Source: Aaosphaeria pasadenensis (Eukaryota > Ascomycota > Dothideomycetes > Pleosporales). From it: a DNA stretch of 64,000 nt. The notes below the pieces were generated by a model. The model did not search any database. It was not told the DNA's origin and saw only the letters and a program-made list of their open reading frames with translations. Every line of letters begins with the position of its first letter. Position 1 is the first letter of the stretch. Made by a program: the position numbers and the translations under genes. The stretch is from NCBI GenBank assembly GCA_022813625.1, contig JAKLMB010000019.1, forward strand, positions 310,001 to 374,000, written 5' to 3'. Below, piece by piece: positions 10,401 to 20,407 of this stretch.

Positions 10401-12044
10401 GCGTTCAAGATGGTGACTACCACTTTCAGCGTGGCCCCATTTACCACCGATGCCATCGAATTCCAAGAGGTCATCGTAGGAACAGCAGATCCCAAGACAA
10501 TGACTTTCCGACCTGTCCCAAGTGTTGCACCCCCACCCTTCCCAGTAAACCTGCCCAATGGCTTGATCACAGCTCCTCCGAGTCGGTATATCGAAAACGC
10601 CGCGCCAACTCCCAAGTCCATTATGTGCCCAGGTGGTGATAAACAAGTCACTATAGCACCAATGCCAACTGTGCCCATACGCTTGCCAACCGAGGGCCCT
10701 CTGCATTTGCCAAACAAGCCATGCTCGGACCGTTGTCCCAATCACTACCCGGAGACCGCAACTGTGCGTCAGGGCAAAAATACTAAGAAGTGCAAGAACA
10801 ATTGTGGCAAAAGCCGATCGAAGCGATGCTCCTTATTTGGATGTATCCGTTTTAACGTTGATATCGAATTTCCTGGGTGGCCAAAGTTTTCAGGACCAGA
10901 GTTTCCGGAGTGTGGTGTATTTGCATGCAACGGTGGTTGTTCGCTTGGGGGCTGTGGAGGATTGTGCTCACCACTTCGCTGCCATGGCGTTCGGGGAGGC
11001 AAATGCCCTCTCTGCTCTCCCTGTTCACTCTTGCAGTGTGGTGGGCCCGGATGCCTCAATGGTGAATGCGAACCCAAAGACCCAAATTACCCTACCAGTC
11101 CGGACCCTGAGGAGCCAAAGAAGAAGTGTCAAGGCAAGGATCTTGTCACGGTCACTAATAGCCTCGCATCTTGTACTCGGCCCAATCCCACCTCTTCTAG
11201 CTGTACTACTAGGCCTTGGTCTACACGTACCGGATGTAACATCGCCGCGGTCACTTCAACGACATGGAGGGGTTGTGAGAGGGATGACCAATCCACATTG
11301 ACCAACATCCTTGTGTCATGCACGCAATTCAATCCTTCATCTTCCTCATGTACCACAAAGGCAGCAGGAACCATCACCGGCTGTGATATCACAGCCACGG
11401 CAACAACTACCAGCAATGGGCCTGCGTGTACAAGGGGAACTCTGTCACTGGATGACGATCAAGGTGACGATGCAGGCAACCCACCGATGGACTCTCCGCG
11501 CTCTACGAGCTTGAAGCCTACGAGTACACCAGCTTCATCTGCACCGAAGTCAACATCGACTCCTCAAGCAACGTCTACGCCGAAACAAACACCAACATCT
11601 TTGCCTCCTCCACCTCGTCCTCCAGTCACCAATGGCTGGCGAATCAGGCTTTATCAATATATCGAAGGCAAGAACTCTGGCTTGTGGTGGACCTTGTTAG
11701 ACAGTAACGGTGATGATGCCGGCTCTGGTCAAGGCAGTCCGATCACGTCAAACAAACGGCAGGGAAGTGGCGCACTGCCATACGAAGTGACCGTGGAAGT
11801 ACGCAATGAGCTTGATCACAAGAACGTTGATATCAAGTTCACCTACACCAAAGAGTACAACCGTAAGTGCAAAATCACTTGGAGCACGGGAACAGGCAGG
11901 TCACGGCCAGCAAACCCGAATCCTAAACCGTGTGACGGTGGTCCAGATCCTAGGAGCATTGGATGCGATGATGTGCGCCGGATTGAATGGATGCGCAAAG
12001 GGGATGGAATCGAACGTCACTTTGAGTGCTTTTTCCGTTCGTAG
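7430..12044 (+). CDS. Large GH18 chitinase-like protein with two ChtBD1 domains; catalytic motif altered
   Basis: Spliced CDS join(7430..7729,7778..10200,10256..12044), 1503 aa. Met5 (7442) gives a cleaner signal peptide than Met1. Two chitin-binding type 1 (hevein-like) domains lie at about residues 65-90 and 108-145 (CCNSYGLCG and CCSSWGSCG cores). The GH18 barrel spans about 172-510 (GYYQGW start, AVGGWTFSD, LSYDFHG, GGVFSWAMDYD end). A Ser/Thr/Pro-rich linker follows (about 510-900, with three 12-residue repeats), then a Cys-rich and Thr-rich C-terminal region of about 595 aa. This order resembles subgroup C (killer-toxin-like) fungal chitinases, although I see no LysM domain. The catalytic stretch reads FQGLDVAWEFP: Glu295 is kept, but the Asp two residues before it is Ala293 (GCA), so activity is doubtful. 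It may act on cell-wall or competitor chitin, or only bind it. Confidence 0.88.
9722..9829 (+). repeat. Three 36-nt tandem repeats in the Ser/Thr/Pro linker of the GH18 gene
   Basis: In-frame units encode PGSSSMASIPSA, PGLSSMTSIPSS and PGLSSVATIPSA, with partial copies on both sides. They are likely O-glycosylated linker repeats that expand and contract by slippage (inference). Confidence 0.85.
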
Positions 12045-12545
12045 GTCTGGTAAGGGTACGAACATCATCCTTGCCTTCTCGGAACAGCTTCAGTGACGGA
12101 CAGAAATCGCGCCAATATGGCATTAGATGTAACTCATCTAAATGACCAAATGCCTTAGATAGTTTAAAATTGCGGAACAAAAATTAACTTATAACTAATC
12201 GGTGCCCATCAACGATTATGTTTCCTCCGTGCTCTTTCATCTCTCACCTCTCGTGTTCACAATTGGTGACCTTTTCACCTAACACATGGATGGTTGTCAA
12301 TATCAGACGCTAAGATGATGAAAGATCATCATACATTGAGGTGTCGCTCAGTCTTTGTAAAAGTTTTGTAGCTTCAATCACGATATGGGTCTAGATGTGC
12401 AGACAGAACAACATTCATTCCAGATAAAAGCCAAAAACAGGCAGAACGCTACATGATGCTAATGACACAGGGATAGTACAACACAAGTTTTCGATGCTTT
12501 GAGAGTGTGAAACCATGAAATCTAATCGGAACGGAGACGTTGCCC
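12045..12545. other. Intergenic, convergent 3' ends of the GH18 and GH75 genes
   Basis: A 501-bp spacer holding both 3' untranslated regions. No ORF or distinct motif recognised. Confidence 0.5.
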
Positions 12546-13382
12546 TTAGATCCTACCGCGCATAACCCTGCTCTTGGAGCCACTGGAACCAAGCTTTGCA
12601 ACGAGGCTGTCACCGACCGTGGCGAGCGACTCCTCGAACTCGGCAGTGCTCGACGCCTTCCACTTGGTGTCGCTGTCAGGCAGAGCCTCGTCACCAGGGA
12701 AGGCGAGGTAGAGGACATCATGGTCACCGTGGCCCTTGTTGCCAGAGAGATCCTCGTTGGGGAAGCAGAGATCACCGACAGCCATGGAGGTCTCGCCGAC
12801 GAGCTTTCCACCGTTCACATCGCCCCAGACGCCGTAGAAGAGCTGGCCTCCGCAGACGATGGCGACGACGGACAAGGGCTTGATGCCGAGACTCTGGGGG
12901 TCGAACTTCTCGCCGCCGTCGCCCTCTTCGACCGAGTTGTCGTTGCCGAGAACAATGTAGGAGTGGATGTTGGCGTCCAAGTCCAGAATGCCGAACTCCT
13001 TGACCGTGTCCCTGAAGGCAGTCTGGCCTTGTCCTATTGTTTTGGTTAGTCGAGCGTGCGGTGGAGTGATTGTAAGTTGTAGATGTATGTACATACCATT
13101 GAGGTCGTTACCGCACTTTCCTCCACTGTTGTTGATACCATCGCAGTCGATGTCGAGGTCGGCGTAGCCATTCTTGTTGTCCTTGAGGTAGAGGGCCTTG
13201 GAGGCAGGGTCCTCGCAGTACTGAGTGTCTGTCTGGCCCTGCGCGGAGTCGTATTCGATGGATTTGGGGTTCGGGCATTTGCCATTGATGTTGGCATCGT
13301 AGAAAGCCTTCAAGTTGGCGGGAAGCTCGCGGGCGCTGACGGCGGTAGCCAAGAGCAAAGCGATGGAAGTGGTAGCGCGCAT
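12546..13382 (-). CDS. Secreted chitosanase, glycoside hydrolase family 75
   Basis: Spliced CDS complement(join(12546..13033,13098..13382)) with the exon boundary base at 13097 belonging to exon 1, i.e. exon 1 is 13097-13382; 257 aa. The signal peptide is MRATTSIALLLATAVSA. The mature protein shows GH75 hallmarks: GKCPNPKSIEYD, YCEDP-x3-KALYLK, YADLDIDCDGINNSGGKCGND, TAFRDTVKEFGI-DLDANIH, GIKPLSVVAIVCGGQLFYGVWGD and DLCFPNEDL. Such enzymes hydrolyse beta-1,4 bonds in chitosan outside the cell; catalytic acids lie in the conserved DLDANIH-to-WGD core. The 63-nt intron (13034-13096, GTATGT...ATAG with an ACTAAC branch site) contains no stop and keeps frame, so an unspliced message would encode a protein with 21 extra residues. 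The gene faces the chitinase tail to tail. Confidence 0.92.
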   Translation of the reverse strand: MRATTSIALLLATAVSARELPANLKAFYDANINGKCPNPKSIEYDSAQGQTDTQYCEDPASKALYLKDNKNGYADLDIDCDGINNSGGKCGNDLNGMYIHLQLTITPPHARLTKTIGQGQTAFRDTVKEFGILDLDANIHSYIVLGNDNSVEEGDGGEKFDPQSLGIKPLSVVAIVCGGQLFYGVWGDVNGGKLVGETSMAVGDLCFPNEDLSGNKGHGDHDVLYLAFPGDEALPDSDTKWKASSTAEFEESLATVGDSLVAKLGSSGSKSRVMRGRI

Positions 13383-14928
13383 GTTGATTGTTTAATGAGA
13401 GTGAATAGGAAATGTGAAAAAGTGAATGTGATTTGGAATGAATGTGTAGAAGAAAGAATGAAGATGCTGTTGATGCTGTGATGCTGATTGAAGACTGGTC
13501 TTGCGGTCGTTTAAGTATAATTTCGACATTCGCAGGTGTCTACAATATTGTATCATGGTTTCCCCAAAGTACGGTACACGGAGACTATCTTCTTCCTAAA
13601 ACAGAAATAGACCCCATTCGCGACGTGAGGCCATTGTGAGCATTACACAAGTGCTACGGTCAATGGCCACCGGGGTGTGTGGCCTGGGGCTTCCATCACC
13701 AATCTCCATGAACAATTCAGGGCAGCTGGCTGCCGCACATGGTTTCGATATGGCTTGTGGACACTGTGATGCCGTACTTGCTGCCTTTGATTTGTCTACG
13801 AGGTCCGCATTTGTTTCATGACATGGCATTGTACAAGCTTCCCTTGTCAGAGGCTTCAAGGAGTCTGTGCATAGTATTTAGTGACATTTGACCATTCACA
13901 ATTGAGATCTATAGCCCTTTGAAACACCCGGCCAGAACGGAAGCATATCTTGATCAGCGCTGGAACACCAGCATTGGGAAAAGCTTGCTGCTGAATGATA
14001 GACTCGATTTTTTTGAAGCTGTATTATTAAATGTCCGTATGATCTATACATACGCATTCCTCGGGAATTTACATCCAAGCCCCAAGAGAGACTCTTTCGC
14101 TGATGGAATGCCCTGCTTACCTATGCACACGATTAGCTTCCGAGGTGTAATTGTAAGCTAAGCCCTCTTTAGCTCTTCAATGCATTCCACCCAGAGCTTT
14201 AAACGCATTGTAGTGACGGAGATTCCATGTTAGTAAAGAGGCTCGCAAAGTCCGGAGCCTCACCCAAAATTTCATTCGGTCACTGCACGTCAGCTACTTC
14301 AAACGTCAATGAAGTCTAGATTTGTGACATCATTCGATTTCACAGAAGCCAAGGTGCCATAGCTCAGCTGCTGTCACAATTCTTTCTGCTGACGCTACTT
14401 GGAATTCCACATGGCACGATGCCTCAAACCTGGGTAACGTATGAAAGCATGCCCAGACAAAAAGGAACACGGATGGTTTTAAGAGGCATAAAGACACCTA
14501 TGCGCAGTATGTGCAATTGATTTCAACTGAGGGTAGACCCTTTGCTGTCTATCTCTCAGATTCTCATATATTGTGAGGTGAGCCTCCAATGAACAATAAA
14601 AGCATACTCCGTAGTTAATGTATGTATATTTCTCACGATCTGCGTGAACATAGCTCTCTCTGGTAATTCCATGTTTATAATTAGAGTAGCGACCATTTCG
14701 GAACCTTGCCGACGCCCACCAGCAATCTGTGAAACCTGCAATCTGTGAATACCCTCACCCAATCCTTCATGTCGGATGCACCGTCCGACCTAGCTCGGGG
14801 GGCTAACTTTGCTCCGGATTGCTGAAGCCGAGCACCATGAAACTCGAACCACATGTCCGTAGACTTTGCACCCAATTGCGGGGTGAATGAATGTATGCGC
14901 AAATGTTGCGCTTTGCTCAAGTAAGCAT
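13383..14928. other. Intergenic, no gene recognised
   Basis: This is a 1.5-kb spacer between the GH75 promoter and the 3' end of the RRM-like gene. Small ORFs on both strands around 13.6-13.86 kb overlap each other and resemble nothing. One exact TACTCCGTA lies at 14605-14613. Confidence 0.4.
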
Positions 14929-15555
14929 TCATTCAGCATCATGTTGCTTGTTGCTGATGGCATGACTGTGTTCCGTATGGCCCCAATTCCGCGCATCTGA
15001 ATTTGACTCGCTACGCGGGTCCTGTAGACGATCGATTCCAATACTTCGACCATGGACCACCTTTCCACTCAACTCTCTGATCGCGCGCTCTGCCTCTTTC
15101 TCTCCCTTCACTTGCAATCGCATTCGCAGAGGCATGTGGAACTTCTTGAAGGCGGGAATCCGGAATTCTTCCACCTGAAAATTGGTGAAGACTTCCGCAA
15201 CGTCGGTTTGGGTGATGTCCGATGAGTAGTTGTTTAGCTCAATCGCGACCCATCCATCTTTATTGCCTTTTTCCAGGTGGATGGAAGATACCCGAGGTGG
15301 CAAAGGTAACTCCTTCTGGAGTGATTTATTTACAGGCGATAGGGATGACATGATTGGAAAAGGCGGCGATTCTCTCTGCTGCCGGATGTCGCTTGATGAT
15401 TCGTTTAATGGTTCGTCATCGGATTTGTGAAGTAATGGAGAGAAGCGCAAGAACGGTCTTGATAACCGTTTCTTCGAGAAGCGACGTCGCGGCGGCCTTG
15501 TTTTTGTCGCTACATTCATTGGATGTGGTGGAGTGATTCGATCAATTGCTTCCAC
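14929..15555 (-). CDS. RRM-like protein of unknown function
   Basis: A single-exon ORF of 208 aa. The N-terminal half is basic and disordered (RPPRRRFSKKRLSRPFLRFSP, then Ser/Pro-rich). From about residue 100 (GWVAIELNNYSSDITQTDVAEVF) to about 175 (GKVVHGRSIGIDRL) the pattern of strands and helices suits a degenerate RNA-recognition motif, with the final strand followed by a short polar tail. Canonical aromatic RNP1/RNP2 residues are not obvious, so RNA binding is inferred from overall pattern only. I do not recognise an orthologue. Codon-level openness over 627 nt supports a real gene; an upstream exon cannot be excluded. Confidence 0.6.
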   Translation of the reverse strand: MEAIDRITPPHPMNVATKTRPPRRRFSKKRLSRPFLRFSPLLHKSDDEPLNESSSDIRQQRESPPFPIMSSLSPVNKSLQKELPLPPRVSSIHLEKGNKDGWVAIELNNYSSDITQTDVAEVFTNFQVEEFRIPAFKKFHMPLRMRLQVKGEKEAERAIRELSGKVVHGRSIGIDRLQDPRSESNSDARNWGHTEHSHAISNKQHDAE

Positions 15556-15776
15556 CGTCCCTTCACACTGATCATATACGGAGGGTGCAAGACAGTCGAG
15601 GATGTACCTGGTTCGTTTGCTGTCGTCTCACTGCATCTCAAACTCCACCTTCCCCCACCCTTAATCTCGCACAGACTCTACCAACATCTGGAATAGTAGA
15701 TTGATAACAGGTGAGTATTTACACTAATTTACAGCCATCGTTATGTCTGATGGGGCGTCTTATCGATTGTCTTGTA

Positions 15777-17258
15777 TCATCTGGTCCTCCATGTCGAAGC
15801 CCTGTGTATCTTGTAGTCTTTGCTTTGTATGGACTTCCAGATACCCCAGAAGCCACCGAGTGGCCATATGTCCCGAATTCGTAACAACCAATTATTCTTC
15901 ACAAGCTCCTTGTGCTTCGCAATATCGACGTGTACCTTTTCGTATACGTCTGGGAAGGTTTCCGCTCGATACTTTGTTCGTAATTTTTCGTGCCATTCCC
16001 GATCGAATTGCGACCAGAACTCTCCCTTGGTGTAGTACGTGTGCGCGTAGAGCCACTTCATCCCGCCAAATTCACCCAACTTCTTCTCTAATTGGCGGTT
16101 TTTATCAAGAAACTCGTCTCTATTTGCAGGGCCGAAACCCCAGAGACCAATGTTGAGCATCTGGTCGTCTGCAAGCTCACCCTTGGTATGAGGGTGCATG
16201 GTTGGTTGGGGGCTCTGTTTCAGAGGGCACAGCCATAATGGCCAGATACCAAAGGTCTTGTCAGTGTAATCAATGAACTTCTCAGCGTTTGGATACGGCA
16301 ATGCCATATCTTGAACCACGTATCGAGTAGCTTCTCCACTGGCGTGAAGGGCACGATACAACATTCGTGTATGGCAAAAATCGTCTAGGAACCAGCGAGT
16401 AAACTTATTGAAGGGAAACTTCATCCAAGTAAATGCAGAACGGCCGACCCAAAAGCCACCGCGATCGTATCTGAACATGTACTCGGCCAAGGGAATATAG
16501 TCGACGATTGGTGTGGAAGCGTTTCGTGTCCTGGCTTCCACATGCAGATAGAACCAAGGATCCCAGGGATTGCTGAATGTTTGCGGTTTCACACCAGATG
16601 GAAGCTCGTCCACCATTTCGCCGGTAATGATAGCACCGTGATCCTTTGAAAAGAGAATGCCATCCACGTAATGATTTGCTTCCTCTTCTGTCTGTGCTCT
16701 GGCTTCTCTGACAGCCGCGCCAACACTAGTGGTGGGATGGTATGTTGTCTTGACATACTTTTGCGCCTTAATCAATTGCAATTCCACGAGTGTGGTCACA
16801 CCCAGCGTTCCGACTGCGCCGGCAGCTCCCCGAAACAGATCTGCATTTTGCTGATCTGACGCTGTCACCACTTCACCATCTGCCAGTACCATTTCGACGG
16901 AATTGATCGTCCGGTCGAAGAATCCAAATTTGAAGGAGCTACTTTCGCCAGCCGTACCTGCATACCCGCCACCAACCGTGATCCCTGGGAATTCCATCAC
17001 GACAGGAGGCACCAAACCGTGCGGCAGAGTGGCTTCTACGAGGCGATCCATAGGCACATTTGGCTCGACCAATGCAGTCTGTGACTTGGTGTCCACCTTG
17101 AGGACATTTCGAAGTTCGCTGATGTCGACCACGCGTTTCTTCACATCTGGTCTCGTGCTGTTGGTGGAACCATGTGATATTCGAAAAGGCTCCTTTCGCG
17201 TGAAGTAGTCCTTGACCGTACCCGCCACGCGAGCCACAACACGCCTGTGCCCCTCCAT
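15777..17258 (-). CDS. FAD-dependent DHCR24-like oxidoreductase (Delta24-sterol-reductase family)
   Basis: A single exon of 493 aa. The N-terminal half is a PCMH-type FAD-binding domain: HGSTNSTRPD (pyrophosphate loop), TALVEPNVPMDRLVEATLPHGLVPPVV, GITVGGGYAGTAGESSSFKFGFFDRTINSVEMVLADGEVV. The C-terminal half carries PWFYLH, YMFRYDRGGFWVG, a DFCHTRMLYRALH stretch and WPLWLCPLK, as in DHCR24/DIMINUTO proteins, and the length agrees. Animal and plant members reduce the sterol C24 double bond. Ergosterol synthesis normally uses ERG4 on C24(28), so the fungal substrate is unclear and naming it a sterol reductase would be inference. A second enzyme of the same FAD superfamily follows 369 bp downstream on the coding side. 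Confidence 0.85.
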   Translation of the reverse strand: MEGHRRVVARVAGTVKDYFTRKEPFRISHGSTNSTRPDVKKRVVDISELRNVLKVDTKSQTALVEPNVPMDRLVEATLPHGLVPPVVMEFPGITVGGGYAGTAGESSSFKFGFFDRTINSVEMVLADGEVVTASDQQNADLFRGAAGAVGTLGVTTLVELQLIKAQKYVKTTYHPTTSVGAAVREARAQTEEEANHYVDGILFSKDHGAIITGEMVDELPSGVKPQTFSNPWDPWFYLHVEARTRNASTPIVDYIPLAEYMFRYDRGGFWVGRSAFTWMKFPFNKFTRWFLDDFCHTRMLYRALHASGEATRYVVQDMALPYPNAEKFIDYTDKTFGIWPLWLCPLKQSPQPTMHPHTKGELADDQMLNIGLWGFGPANRDEFLDKNRQLEKKLGEFGGMKWLYAHTYYTKGEFWSQFDREWHEKLRTKYRAETFPDVYEKVHVDIAKHKELVKNNWLLRIRDIWPLGGFWGIWKSIQSKDYKIHRASTWRTR

Positions 17259-17627
17259 CGCAAGGCACCGAAACGAACAGAAATGGACGACGAAACGAAG
17301 GATTGGTCAATGTCTGTTAATTAGTTCATCATATGTGGATGCATGAGATTCACCACAACAAACGAGGGTTATCGACTTTTCTCTCGTTTGATCACTAGGC
17401 TTGTTCTAGGTTAGGGCAGATCGTTTGAGTGAACGGGCCATGTCGCAGGTCTCTGGCGACCCTTTAATCTTCCATAGACATGTTACCCCAGACCCAAAGC
17501 GCTGGAAGACGATTGTCGCCTCGCCGGCTAACATTGCTTGCGCAATTGGGCTGCAATGATCTGACGGGAGGGTGGACTCAGTGGAGTGAATGCCTCGTAT
17601 GTACAATGTTTCTTGATTCAACTAGAA
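17259..17627. promoter_or_regulatory. Spacer between the VAO-like and DHCR24-like genes
   Basis: A 369-bp spacer holding the DHCR24-like promoter and the 3' flank of the VAO-like gene. No distinct motif was recognised. Confidence 0.4.
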
Positions 17628-19734
17628 CTAGATTTTGTTCCCCCCTGGTTGAGGGCCAACGCCATCACCCTCCACACTCTTCTCACCACCCTTCAATTCC
17701 CAGCCCCGCTGCCTGTATCGTGCAGGCCATATGCCACATCTTCCGGGAGCCAGGATTCCTCGCGGATCAAGGGCATCTTTTAGCGTGTTATTAAACCTAG
17801 TATGGGGTGATCAGCGACTTCTCCTATCAAGACCTATCCGAGAAAGGGCCTACTTCATCAATGCACCATCGTTCCAATTATATGTCCCAGCAACCTGATC
17901 CATGAGCGCGAGATGGGTACGATACTCTCCATATCCCAGCCGGGCCGCGTCGTCGATCATGTCACTTTTAGATTTGTTAGTCAATTGCATCCGAAGAGGG
18001 CTTACGCAACCTGTCGTATTCTCACCGTAGACATTTCTCTGCCTTTTGTTTCATATCGGCGTCCTGGGCATCGAAGACAATCTCAACAATAATGTGCATT
18101 TCCCTCAGACCAACACAGAATGCAGGCATCAGGTCAATGCCCGCTTCAGCATGTCGCTGCTTCGCAAGTGCGAACAACCTTTCAGCATCGATTCCTCGAA
18201 TCGGACTGACGGGCGAGAACGCTATGTGGCCTCCATTTGGCATCCAATTCACCCATCTCAACTCCTCAAGATCCGGCGTTCCTGATGCAATTCTGTCACG
18301 GCTCCAGAAGTACTCGCCTGCAGGCAATGTCTTAGGGTCGATCTTCCTACAGCCAGGAATTTTATGGAACTCGGCATCGACGATATCGAGTTTGAATTTG
18401 CGAATATTGGCTGGGCCGTACGACATTCCGTAGTAGACCCATGCATGATCTCCAGTCTTGGTCTTCTTGAGTTCCTCGCGATATATGCTCTCTGGCATCT
18501 GGCCTTTGCCTTTGAAGTACTTGGCGCGTGGGAACCCTTGTATGGAGAGTGTCTGCAAACCGTGACGTAGTTGCGCGACGTTCTCGAGTATATTTGAAAT
18601 GCGTAGCGGCCGAATGATCTCCATCAATGGTGCAAGGTCGGATTCGTTTTGGAATGTATACATCTAAGTTACAATGTGTAAGTGTATGCATTACCAGTCA
18701 AGTTGACATGACTTACAAAAGACTCAAAGCCTCCAGGGTTGGGCATCAAGGCCATACCCATCTTTGTCACAATCCCATAGTTGGATTGTGAGAAGATGCC
18801 ACTATAATGACCAAATCAGCTTTGCACGCAGCTGTAGACGATCCCGGGTCAAATACTCACTCGCTATATGGGCCAAATCCGTATGGGAAACATTGCCAGG
18901 TGTTGCTCCCCTCCAAACCTCCCATACCCGTCCGTACAACCTAAGATGCACATCAGCATAATCTCACAGCACTGCTTTCACTCTAGCAGATCGTACCTCT
19001 CCTTGTGGCAACACAACTTCCAAACCAGAATGTACGGCCCAATGGTCACCATATGGCGTGTATCCCACGCCTCTATCCAGTGTATTGCCCAGAACACTTC
19101 CTCCCCCTAGATCTGGCGTATCGATCCACATCTTGTCACCCAAGCCTCTCTTTTGTAACTCTTCATACAGCGCGTAGAACGTGACCCCAGGCTCCACCAG
19201 GCAAGTATAATCCTCCGCATTGATATCCAGTATCTTATTCATCCGCCGTCCGAGATCAATCGTCACCGATCCTCGTACCCGTGGCGCCGAACCTCCATAC
19301 CCCAAATTGCGACCGATCGATATCGGGAAAATCGGTATAAGATGCTTGTTCGCCCACCTCACGATGATCTGCACTTCTTGGACCGACCCGGGGTAGACTA
19401 CCGCAGACGCGATGAATTCTTCGACGTCGAATAGTGGCATCATGTCATGCGTGTTTGGGTGTTCCATGTACCAGCCATTGTTTACTTCTTTATCGTTCAA
19501 TTCGACATTTTCGGCTCCAATGGCAGTTCGTAGCTCGTCAATCGCGGATAGGAATGCTTTCTCGGAGACGCCTTGGGGAATTGGGAGCCCACGCTTCAGG
19601 GGAATCTTGTCAGACACCGTCTTGCCATCGTAGACCGCTGCTTTGGCAGAGGTGGCTTTGTGTAAGAGGGATTCTGGTATTCCGGAGTGGACTTTGCCCA
19701 GGGTCGGTGTTTCGGGAAGAGTTGAAGGCGCCAT
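17628..19734 (-). CDS. vaoA: Vanillyl-alcohol-oxidase-like flavoprotein
   Basis: Six exons: complement(join(17628..17796,17854..17964,18026..18663,18717..18801,18861..18940,18997..19734)), 606 aa; all introns are 53-61 nt and GT-AG. The spliced protein is collinear with Penicillium VAO. FAD-domain motifs are SIGRNLGYGGSAPRVRGSV, CLVEPGVTFYALYEEL, DTPDLGGGSVLGN and GVGYTPYGDHW. The substrate domain has ELRWVNWMPNGGHIAFSP, VGLREMH (region of the covalent flavin His in VAO) and GEYRTHLALMDQ (Tyr-Arg pair of the active site). The C-terminus has LKDALDPRGILAPGRCGIWP. VAO oxidises 4-substituted phenols such as vanillyl alcohol or eugenol, using O2. It is about 45 aa longer than characterised VAO owing to a Gly/Lys-rich tail. 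One donor is weak (GTAGGC at 17853). The exact substrate is unknown. Confidence 0.88.
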
Positions 19735-20407
19735 TGAGGGTTAGAAGTTGCTGGGGATTGTTGTCGATTTATACTAAAGTCTGTCTCAATTCTGCCTATT
19801 GAACAAAAATACAATTTTCCGATGTACACGAATCTTTGGCACTGTTGTTTTCGTATAGCGTTGAATTGGTTGTCTTACGCTTTGGAAATGTCAAACTCAA
19901 CCGCAACTGCCCAAACTCTATCTCACAAAGGGTTTTGATACCGGACTGCCATTTATCATGAGTCTCCCCATTGCCCCACACACATCCGGCCGGTTGGCTC
20001 CAGGTGTTTCAACAAGACTTACTTCTGATGGTCCCCAAGTTGCAAGATGTGCGGGGTAAGCTTCCCCAGAATCTCCATCCTGGCGTTTGTGGGGCACCTG
20101 TGATGTGAGGACCCTGAGAGTCGATTGGGGATGTGACAATCCCTGACATGTACATCTTGTGTGAATACTAGAAGTATTATGGTAGGATTTTACGTTACCT
20201 GGTTTACTTCTTTTTCGTTAGTCATACTACAGATGAATCATAGCTCTTTCAATTGCATGATCCAATTTTACGAAGCGGACCTCCATACAATTGAAGAGAC
20301 ACTATAACGTCTTCACAGTCGTTATAAAACAATTGGTCTTCTTTAGAGCGCACAAAGATGATCGTCGTTGTTAAGAACGGACCACTCTTGGTATTCTTCA
20401 TAATGAT
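19735..20407. promoter_or_regulatory. Spacer between the VAO-like gene and the alcohol dehydrogenase
   Basis: This 673-bp region carries the VAO-like promoter and the 3' end of the dehydrogenase gene. Only short meaningless ORFs; no motif singled out. Confidence 0.4.

Noticed and set aside
13596..13859. Overlapping small ORFs on both strands
   Set aside because: Neither has recognisable sequence, and they are mutually exclusive antisense frames.
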